From GCA-002282575 sp964646525 (GTDB taxonomy: Bacteria; Pseudomonadota; Gammaproteobacteria; Thiomicrospirales; Thiomicrospiraceae), in contig CAZYER010000046.1 in NCBI GenBank assembly GCA_964646525.1, positions 1 to 11,729 on the forward strand: a stretch of 11,729 nucleotides of DNA, given 5' to 3'. This document shows positions 1 through 5,744 of the stretch, one piece after another. Every line of letters starts with the position of its first letter. Position 1 is the first letter of the stretch. Position numbers and translations under genes: made by a program. The notes under the pieces are model-generated. The model saw only the letters and a list, made by a program, of their open reading frames with translations, was not told the DNA's origin and did not search any database.

Positions 1-935
1 TCAGCCACCATCAAATAACGTCTTTGCTCGGAACTTAACCCTAAATAAGGTGCATACCAAGCCAAATGCTTACGTGCCATACGCACACCGATAACATCAC
101 CGTAAAACCGATGCATTTCGCACACATGTCTATGGATAACTTTGTGGATAATTTGTGCATCGGGTTCTGGCAAGGATTCGCCAGTGGTTAAAAAATGCAC
201 CGCTTGCTTAAACCACCAAGGACGTCCATTAGCCGCTCGACCCACCATCACGCCTGCGGCCTGCGTATATCGCAATACCTGTTCAGCTTTTTGTGGGGTG
301 TCAATATCACCGTTAGCCAGCACAGGAATAGAAACCGATTGCACAACTTCAGCAATGGTTTCATATTCAGCCGACCCTGCAAACTTATCTGCTCTGGTGC
401 GGCCGTGAACACTAACCAATTGAATTCCTTCATTTTCGGCAATCTTCGCTATCTGTTTAGCATTTTTTTGACTCGCCTGCGTACCAGTACGTATTTTTAA
501 CGTCACTGGCGTTGTCGGTACGGCTTGCACCACAGCAGCCAAAATTTGTGCTACCAAACGCTCATTATCAAGCAGTGCCGAACCAGCTGCTACTGCACAG
601 ACCTTCTTTGCCGGACAGCCCATATTAATATCTATGATATCGGCACCCGCAGCAACTTGCATCTTAGCCGCTTGTGCCATATCCTGTGGATTATTTCCTA
701 ACAACTGAATAGCAATCGGCGCCTGCTCCTGTTGCTGTACGCCGCGAAATTGGCTTTTATCACGTCCCATCAGATCACTTCGGCTATGCAACATTTCACC
801 CACAGCATAACCTGCGCCCCATTCACGGCACAGATTACGCCAAGGTAAATCCGTTACCCCTGCCATGGGCGCTAACACCAGATTGTTAGGCAAGACAAAG
901 CGACCAATCGTTAATGGACGCAACACACCAGACAT
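1..935 (-). CDS. dusB: tRNA-dihydrouridine synthase B, 3' end cut by window edge
   Basis: FMN-dependent enzyme that reduces specific uridines in the D-loop of tRNA to dihydrouridine, in the cytoplasm. 311 codons are visible and the frame is still open at base 1 (the TCA at 1-3 is out of frame), so roughly the last 10-30 residues are missing compared with the 321-residue E. coli DusB. The N-terminus carries the TIM-barrel opening LAPMAGVTD (21-29). The catalytic cysteine is C107 in INMGCPAKKV. K147 in LKIRTG, H177 in VHGRTR, the flavin-phosphate segments ANGD (207-210) and GRAANGRPW (232-240), and the C-terminal ARKHLAWY are all present. The residues after GCPAKKV (CAVAAGSALL) differ from the usual NRKLAGSALL of E. 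coli. The start is the ATG at 935, four bases after the stop of the upstream glycosyltransferase; an in-frame TTG at 947 is an alternative, and neither has a clear Shine-Dalgarno. The spacing implies cotranscription with the glycan operon. In E. coli fis follows dusB, but that region is outside the window. Confidence 0.95.
   Translation of the reverse strand, partial: MSGVLRPLTIGRFVLPNNLVLAPMAGVTDLPWRNLCREWGAGYAVGEMLHSRSDLMGRDKSQFRGVQQQEQAPIAIQLLGNNPQDMAQAAKMQVAAGADIIDINMGCPAKKVCAVAAGSALLDNERLVAQILAAVVQAVPTTPVTLKIRTGTQASQKNAKQIAKIAENEGIQLVSVHGRTRADKFAGSAEYETIAEVVQSVSIPVLANGDIDTPQKAEQVLRYTQAAGVMVGRAANGRPWWFKQAVHFLTTGESLPEPDAQIIHKVIHRHVCEMHRFYGDVIGVRMARKHLAWYAPYLGLSSEQRRYLMVA
131..151 (-). promoter_or_regulatory. 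Two DnaA-box-like 9-mers inside dusB
   Basis: On the minus strand the sequence reads TTATCCACA (151-143), an exact match to the DnaA-box consensus. It is followed 12 bases later by TTATCCATA (139-131), with one mismatch. Both lie in the dusB region encoding IIHKVIH, so the match may simply be a by-product of that peptide. No AT-rich unwinding region or other replication gene is visible nearby, so a binding role is only a possibility. Confidence 0.25.
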
Positions 936-939
936 GATA

Positions 940-2088
940 TCAATCAAGCGTCAACAAAAAAGCATCATAAGTCGCCACCACTTGAGCATCAGCAAAATGC
1001 GCCAGCACGCGCGCACGTCCAGCTTCGCCCATCTGTTGACGTTGCGCTAAGGATAATTGACTGAACCGCTCAATCGCATCAGCCAAGCTGTGCGCATTTC
1101 GCGCTTCACATAATAAACCAGTGACCTCATGTACCACCAAATCACGACACCCCACCACATCGGTGGCAAGGACGGGCTTAGCCATACTCATCGCTTCCAA
1201 TACCGTTCTCGGTAGCCCTTCGGCGTAAGAAGGCAACACCAAGACATCACAACCCGCAACAAAAGGGGTCACATCGGCGGTTTCACCTAAATAGTGCAAC
1301 CAACCCTCGCTTTGCCAATGAGCAATTTGCTCAGGCGAAATGGCTTGCGGATTCTGTGCATAAAAAGGCCCCAGCAGCTGCAATTCAATGGCAGGAACCT
1401 GATCAGGTTGCTGTTGATGACGTTCCTTTAATAAACGACCCGCTTCGGCGTATTCTGCAATGCCTTTGTCGAACAACAAACGGGCGACTAACAGCAAACG
1501 CAAACGACCATCAGTGTGTGGATTGGCTTGCGGAGCGAAGCGTTCCGTATCCACGCCTTCGCCGGGCAAAATAGCGCTTTTCGCTGCCGGTGCTAACCCT
1601 GTTTGCGTAAATAATCGGTAATCGTCTTGATTTAAAAACCACACGCCTTTAGCGAAACGCAGAGAGATGCGATATAAATTGCGTGCTAACCAAGCCTTAA
1701 GACCCTTATTCAGAAAAGCAAAACCCTGCCCAGTGACCACAGCCAAACTGGGCACTCCCGCCAACCACGCCGCCCACGAACCATAAATCACCGGTTTAAT
1801 GGTGTAATGCACCACCAAATGCGGACGGTAGTGACGATAGAGTTGTCGCAAACGCCAAATCATCCGCAACTCTCTGACTGGATTGCTACCTCGATTATCG
1901 AGGGCTAAAGGCTCAAATTGCGCACCCAAAGATTGCAACTTAGCTTCTGCGACCTTATCCGAAGGCGCAATGGCGACCACCCGCTTACCCTGAGCCACCC
2001 AGTGCTGAATTAAATTCGCCCGAAAATTGGCAATACCCCAAGCGGTATTACACACCAATAAAACGGTTTCTTGTATTGGGTTACTCAC
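940..2088 (-). CDS. GT4 glycosyltransferase, PglA/WbpU-like
   Basis: Cytoplasmic GT-B-fold glycosyltransferase that probably adds a sugar, plausibly an N-acetylhexosamine, to an undecaprenyl-diphosphate-linked glycan. The N-terminal acceptor domain begins with a beta strand and NFR motif (VLLVCNTAWGIANFR, 9-23). It contains HYTIKPVIYGS (94-104), a signature of the PglA/RgtA-like branch, then TGQGFAFLN. The C-terminal nucleotide-sugar domain has R203 and K208 (VARLLFDKG) and the EX7E motif E290-E298 (AEGLPRTVLE). With the chosen GTG start the protein is 382 residues, normal for the family. That start at 2088 overlaps the upstream stop by 8 bases and has AGGCGG a suitable distance ahead. ATG codons at 2106 and 2118 would give 6-10 extra residues (MLPNMHRRCG), which look like upstream coding read in another frame. 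The donor and acceptor sugars cannot be told from sequence. It is third of three transferases in the operon. Confidence 0.9.
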   Translation of the reverse strand: MSNPIQETVLLVCNTAWGIANFRANLIQHWVAQGKRVVAIAPSDKVAEAKLQSLGAQFEPLALDNRGSNPVRELRMIWRLRQLYRHYRPHLVVHYTIKPVIYGSWAAWLAGVPSLAVVTGQGFAFLNKGLKAWLARNLYRISLRFAKGVWFLNQDDYRLFTQTGLAPAAKSAILPGEGVDTERFAPQANPHTDGRLRLLLVARLLFDKGIAEYAEAGRLLKERHQQQPDQVPAIELQLLGPFYAQNPQAISPEQIAHWQSEGWLHYLGETADVTPFVAGCDVLVLPSYAEGLPRTVLEAMSMAKPVLATDVVGCRDLVVHEVTGLLCEARNAHSLADAIERFSQLSLAQRQQMGEAGRARVLAHFADAQVVATYDAFLLTLD

Positions 2089-3253
2089 GCCACACCGCCT
2101 GTGCATATTGGGCAACAATCGCCTCGCTGTTAAAATCTAACCCTCGCACCCGCCCCAACTGCGCATAAGCCTGTGCTTGTTGCGGATTGTGCATTAACTG
2201 CTCAATGGCTTGAACAAAGGCTTTGACATCACCCACCGCCACCAAAGCACCAAACTGCGCCCACTCAACGTCATCACCGACTTGTAATTGCTTGTCCTGT
2301 GGACTGTATGGCGCGAGAATTTCGCGTGGTCCGCTAGTACAATCCGCAGCGATGCAAGGCACACCACATAACAGTGCTTCCGCCAACACATTCGGAAAAC
2401 CTTCCGAACGCGACGCCATGACAAAAGCATCGGCACGTGCCACATAGCCAAAAGGGTTTTCTTGACGACCGACAAAGATTACCCGCTCATCGACTCCTTG
2501 CGCTTTCGCCACACCTTTGAGAAAGTCCTTGTGTGGCCCCTCACCCACCAACACCAACTCAACCGATTCGGGAAGCTTAGCCAAAGCGGTAATGACATCA
2601 TCTAACTGCTTTAACGGAATCAAGCGACCAACCGACACCAAGGTAAACTTATCGGCTGATTTTTTCCAATTCAGCGGTTCACACTGCGCTTGTTGTTGAA
2701 TCTTCTCTACATCGTAGGGATTATGAATGACTGTCTGTGCCACCTTCAATTGCGGCATTAAACGCATCAAGTCCGCTTTCATGCCGTACGACTTCAAAAT
2801 CAACAATTCCGCACGAGGATAAAGGCAACGGATCAGCCACAAATTGATTTTACCCAACCAACCTTCCTGTTCATACAGGCTCACTTGTCCGACATTCACC
2901 ATCTGCGCCCGATGACCTGCACCCAGCAAGCGCGCTAACCCATTGACGTAATTGGCACGATAGACATGACTCTGCACCACGGCAATCGATTGCGCTTTAA
3001 CCAAACGACGCAACTTCCAAGCAAAAACGGGCAAATAGAGCAACTTTTTCCAACCAGGCTCTTGTCCATTAAAATCGGACAAGTAGGTAACCGTCATATC
3101 TTGCGGAATGGCGTAAAAATCATTACGCTCCAAACACACCAACTGAACTGGTTTGCCCTGTTGACGCAAACGATCTAATAAAATACTTACCACACGCTCT
3201 GCTCCCCCATTGCCCAGAGAGTTAATGAGCAGAACCAAGGGCGCTTCACTCAT
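2081..3253 (-). CDS. GT4 glycosyltransferase, PglH-like
   Basis: GT-B-fold glycosyltransferase of family 4, 390 residues with the chosen start. The N-terminus has the glycine-rich GNGGAERVV segment (14-22) typical of GT4 enzymes that extend lipid-linked oligosaccharides, such as PglH/PglJ and many O-antigen transferases. The donor half carries SVGRLIPLKQ (G209, R210, K215), LVGEGP (235-240) and SRSEGFPNVLAEAL with the EX7E pair E284-E292. CTSGPREIL follows. A longer reading from an ATG at 3280 would add nine residues (MLVEYRIGK). I chose the ATG at 3253 because its ATGA overlaps the upstream TGA stop by four bases, the usual translational-coupling arrangement, and because the family motif starts close behind it. 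No signal peptide or membrane segment is seen, so the enzyme should act on the cytoplasmic face. The sugar it transfers is unknown. Confidence 0.92.
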   Translation of the reverse strand: MSEAPLVLLINSLGNGGAERVVSILLDRLRQQGKPVQLVCLERNDFYAIPQDMTVTYLSDFNGQEPGWKKLLYLPVFAWKLRRLVKAQSIAVVQSHVYRANYVNGLARLLGAGHRAQMVNVGQVSLYEQEGWLGKINLWLIRCLYPRAELLILKSYGMKADLMRLMPQLKVAQTVIHNPYDVEKIQQQAQCEPLNWKKSADKFTLVSVGRLIPLKQLDDVITALAKLPESVELVLVGEGPHKDFLKGVAKAQGVDERVIFVGRQENPFGYVARADAFVMASRSEGFPNVLAEALLCGVPCIAADCTSGPREILAPYSPQDKQLQVGDDVEWAQFGALVAVGDVKAFVQAIEQLMHNPQQAQAYAQLGRVRGLDFNSEAIVAQYAQAVWRE

Positions 3254-4155
3254 TTTGCCAATCCTATATTCAACCAGCAACGCAGCAAAGAACCCAGATT
3301 GCGTAACAAACGCACATCTCGACTATTCAATTTCCAGCCAGACACCGTCGACTCCCGCGCCTTGCTACACTCCCCCATCATGGCATAGGCATGCCCTAAT
3401 ACATACCAATTCAAGGCCGCACCTGCTGGATTAAGCTCTGCCAAACGCTGACCGAACTCCGCCATCCATAACTGCATGCCGCGCGCTTGATTATCATAAT
3501 AACGATGCGACTTTGTCCCAACACGAATCAAAGACTCAGTATCTTGCCAATAGACGCGCAAGGGTTGCGGACGGAAACGACAAGGAAATTGCTGCGCTAG
3601 TCGAATCCAAGCAATACCCTCATAACCATTCAGTCCATCAACAAAACGCAACTGATTCGCCGCTTCACGAGTTAAGAATTGCACAAACTCACCGCCTATC
3701 TCCGTGCCGCGAATAAACACATCTGGCGTACCAATCAATTCTGAAGATGACAACTGCGTACGCGTCTTACCCGCTTCGTCCTTAGCGGGAAAGTTAAACC
3801 AGTGATATTCTGGCTCTTCTGCCATCACCGCTAAGGCGGTGGCTAAGGCATCTGGCACCAAGGTGTCATCACTGTCTAAAAAAGTCACCACTTGCACATC
3901 ATCCGACATAACATCCATAGCTTCATTGCGCGTGGTGTTCACGCCCTTATTTTCGTTTCGAGGTAAATAGCGAATGCGGACATCGGCTAAATAAGGCGCT
4001 AAGACTTCGGCGGTGTCATCACGACTGCCATCATCACAAATAATTAGCTCCCAATTGCTGTGTGTTTGTGCCAACACCGATTTCACCGCACGAACAATGG
4101 TATGAGCACGATTATAAGTCGGCGTAATAATCGCTACCTTAATAGATTGGGACAC
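3250..4155 (-). CDS. Family 2 glycosyltransferase (GT-A fold)
   Basis: Inverting GT-A glycosyltransferase, 301 residues, expected in the cytoplasm or at the inner face of the membrane, transferring a sugar from a nucleotide donor to the growing lipid-linked glycan. The N-terminal domain (about 5-215) has VAIITPTYNRAHTI (7-20), the nucleotide-binding ICDDGS (39-44), NKGVNTTRN (69-77) and the metal-binding DSDD (94-97). The last 55 residues contain a helical, TPR-like segment (NWYVLGHAYAMMGECSKA) that may be a partner- or membrane-docking tail, as seen in some other GT2 enzymes. The start is GTG at 4155, which shares one base with the flippase stop (TAGTG) and has a good AAGGAG nine bases ahead. 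Its end overlaps the next transferase by four bases. The fold and class are clear; the specificity is not. Confidence 0.93.
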   Translation of the reverse strand: MSQSIKVAIITPTYNRAHTIVRAVKSVLAQTHSNWELIICDDGSRDDTAEVLAPYLADVRIRYLPRNENKGVNTTRNEAMDVMSDDVQVVTFLDSDDTLVPDALATALAVMAEEPEYHWFNFPAKDEAGKTRTQLSSSELIGTPDVFIRGTEIGGEFVQFLTREAANQLRFVDGLNGYEGIAWIRLAQQFPCRFRPQPLRVYWQDTESLIRVGTKSHRYYDNQARGMQLWMAEFGQRLAELNPAGAALNWYVLGHAYAMMGECSKARESTVSGWKLNSRDVRLLRNLGSLLRCWLNIGLAK

Positions 4156-4169
4156 TAAAAAGACTCCTT
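4153..4169 (-). promoter_or_regulatory. Ribosome-binding site and TAGTG stop-start coupling for the GT2 gene
   Basis: AAGGAG (4169-4164 on the minus strand) lies nine bases ahead of a GTG initiation codon (4155-4153). That codon shares its first base with the flippase TAG stop. This fixes the GT2 start, since no suitable ATG is present, and implies reinitiation by ribosomes finishing the flippase. Confidence 0.75.
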
Positions 4170-5471
4170 ACAATGACTCGCGGCTAAACGGGGTTTTAGG
4201 TGCTTATGATACTTCAACCAATAGAGCAAATAGTTCGAGGTCTGCGCCAACACCAACACCCCTAGAAAGATTAAAAAATCATCACTACGACCCAATAACC
4301 ACAATATGCCATAGCCCGACAGCATAATCGCACCAAACATAAAGTTCAAATTCATGCCATAGGTGTAATAACGGAACAGACTTACCGCGCGTGCAAAAGG
4401 CGACTCCAGCACAATGGTCATGGTGTAACCCGACAATAACAAGAAAATCCAGCGCATTTCATCTACCTGATCAGGCGAGAACTTATCGCCAAAAAATACC
4501 TGCATAATATGTGGCATCATAAAGTAAACAAACAGACTACCCAGCACATACAAGCTCACCGTTTGACTCAAGGCGGTTTTCACTAAAGGCGGAATATCAC
4601 AATAACGACGCTCTTCATGGGCATGGCTGAGCTTGGCACTAAATACACTCATAATCGGCGCATTCACCACCTCTAAAATCACCGCAGCAAATTTACTGGC
4701 ATAAGAGAAAAGCGAATAAATACCTGGCCCTGCTGCGGTCAGCACCATCGCCAACAATATCTCTTTTGCATCATAAGCTAAAGAACCCAGCTTCATTTTC
4801 GATGAATTCCAAACAATTAAGCGATCATCTGGCACACGCCACACCCACGACAGCTTTGCTTGCAATTTGCCCAAGATCAACGACCACTGCCACAGTAAAC
4901 CGACACCATAAGCCGCCAACATAATCCACGCCAAATCATGCACATTCGGACTATCCCACATCCACCAAACGCCGATAATTTTTAATATAGAAGCTAAAAT
5001 ATCGACGGCATAGTACATACTGTAATAACCATGCAGTGTCAGGTATTCACGATTGATGAAAATGAGATTTTGGATGAGCAAAAAAGCAATAAACACATCT
5101 AAAAATTCAAACAAACCATCTTGAGCCTCTGGATGCCAAACACTCCGCACTACAGCATAGATACCGATAATAGCCAAAGAAGCGACGCTAATCCATACCA
5201 TTAACAAGGAGTAAAGCTTATCTGCCTCACGCCGATCCTGCTTTAAGCGTTCCACATACCATGGCGTCCAGGCTTCCCACACCGCCTGCACCAAATGCCC
5301 CAAATAGGCAACGATGGTTAACGCAAGAAAATAAACGTCACTTTCGCTACTGGCGCCAAACAACCGACCCAATAAGGCAATAAAGACAAAATGCAAAGAC
5401 ACATAACCCAGCGCCAGCAAGTTGTACTTGAGGGCAGCCAATTTATGAAACAAGGAAGAAATAATCGTCAT
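4155..5471 (-). CDS. Polysaccharide/lipid-linked glycan flippase (Wzx/MVF-like)
   Basis: Polytopic inner-membrane protein of 438 residues with about 12 predicted membrane segments. Clear ones lie near 17-38, 44-64, 88-110, 123-140, 150-172, 176-200, 236-262, 305-328, 339-358, 372-394 and 400-420. Size, topology and the early LLGRLFGASSESDVYFLALT segment fit the MOP superfamily of lipid-linked oligosaccharide flippases (Wzx, MurJ-like). Members move undecaprenyl-diphosphate glycans from the cytoplasmic to the periplasmic face. It heads an operon with three glycosyltransferases, so it most likely exports the glycan they build. No polymerase (Wzy), chain-length regulator or priming phosphoglycosyltransferase is in the window, so the final product (O-antigen, capsule or protein-linked glycan) is open. 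The ATG at 5471 is the first in frame after an upstream stop and has no recognisable Shine-Dalgarno. Confidence 0.88.
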   Translation of the reverse strand: MTIISSLFHKLAALKYNLLALGYVSLHFVFIALLGRLFGASSESDVYFLALTIVAYLGHLVQAVWEAWTPWYVERLKQDRREADKLYSLLMVWISVASLAIIGIYAVVRSVWHPEAQDGLFEFLDVFIAFLLIQNLIFINREYLTLHGYYSMYYAVDILASILKIIGVWWMWDSPNVHDLAWIMLAAYGVGLLWQWSLILGKLQAKLSWVWRVPDDRLIVWNSSKMKLGSLAYDAKEILLAMVLTAAGPGIYSLFSYASKFAAVILEVVNAPIMSVFSAKLSHAHEERRYCDIPPLVKTALSQTVSLYVLGSLFVYFMMPHIMQVFFGDKFSPDQVDEMRWIFLLLSGYTMTIVLESPFARAVSLFRYYTYGMNLNFMFGAIMLSGYGILWLLGRSDDFLIFLGVLVLAQTSNYLLYWLKYHKHLKPRLAASHCKESF

Positions 5472-5481
5472 GATGATTCAA

Positions 5482-5490
5482 ATTTTAACA
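5482..5490 (-). promoter_or_regulatory. Possible extended -10 promoter for the glycan operon
   Basis: Minus-strand TG-T-TAAAAT (5490-5482) matches an extended -10 element. It ends ten bases before the flippase ATG, so a transcript would begin only about 4-5 bases ahead of the start codon. No good -35 is found at 16-18 bases. It fits the lack of a Shine-Dalgarno but remains weak evidence. Confidence 0.35.
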
Positions 5491-5589
5491 GAAAAACAGC
5501 ACGAACACGGCCAGATAAAAATTTATTTCCTATCCTTTACTCGAAGGAAAGCGCATAAACACAGCGGTCTCACCAAGCCGATTTCTTCC

Positions 5590-5637
5590 CCAAAAAAAAA
5601 GCAAAAAATCAAGACTGTTATCATAATTTTTTTTTGG
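5590..5637. repeat. CC-A9 / T9-GG inverted repeat with A/T tracts
   Basis: CC followed by nine A (5590-5600) and nine T followed by GG (5627-5637) form a perfect 11-base inverted repeat around a 26-base spacer that contains another A6 tract. The A-tracts may bend the DNA or act as an UP-like element for the nrdA promoter. The stem is far too AT-rich to act as an intrinsic terminator. The T9 run lies between the presumed -35 and -10 of nrdA. Confidence 0.6.
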
Positions 5638-5643
5638 TAGAAT
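5615..5643 (+). promoter_or_regulatory. Probable nrdA promoter (extended -10)
   Basis: TGGTAGAAT (5635-5643) is an extended -10 (TG-N-TAGAAT, five of six bases matching TATAAT). The -35 at 17-base spacing, CTGTTA (5615-5620), is poor, as is common when the TG extension is present. A/T tracts lie just upstream. The expected start, near 5650, is directly ahead of the first NrdR box, so a bound repressor would block the promoter or initial transcription. Confidence 0.5.
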
Positions 5644-5654
5644 GAAGACATAAA

Positions 5655-5670
5655 ACACCATATATAGTGA
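5655..5670 (+). promoter_or_regulatory. NrdR box 1 upstream of nrdA
   Basis: ACACCATATATAGTGA matches the 16-base NrdR consensus ACACWATATATWGTGT at 14 of 16 positions, including the central palindrome. NrdR is the zinc-finger/ATP-cone repressor of ribonucleotide reductase genes and binds such boxes in pairs. The site lies 75-90 bases ahead of the nrdA start codon, just past the presumed transcription start. Confidence 0.85.
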
Positions 5671-5685
5671 TCTTAATTCAATAGA

Positions 5686-5701
5686 CAACCACATTTAGCT
5701 A
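5686..5701 (+). promoter_or_regulatory. Degenerate second NrdR box
   Basis: CAACCACATTTAGCTA lies exactly 31 bases downstream of box 1 centre to centre (15 bases between boxes). It matches the consensus at only 8 of 16 positions but box 1 itself at 10 of 16, mainly across the ACCA-AT-TAG core. NrdR operators are typically tandem boxes about three helical turns apart, so the spacing supports the call more than the sequence does. Confidence 0.5.
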
Positions 5702-5744
5702 ACGCAGAACCCTGTTTGGCACACAATGACCAAAGGAACTCAGT

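Noticed and set aside
142..500. Plus-strand open frames over the left end
   Set aside because: They are antisense to dusB, whose catalytic motifs are all intact on the minus strand.
5590..5637. Intrinsic terminator formed by the A9/T9 repeat
   Set aside because: The stem would be almost only A-U pairs with a 26-base loop, and neither flanking gene ends here.
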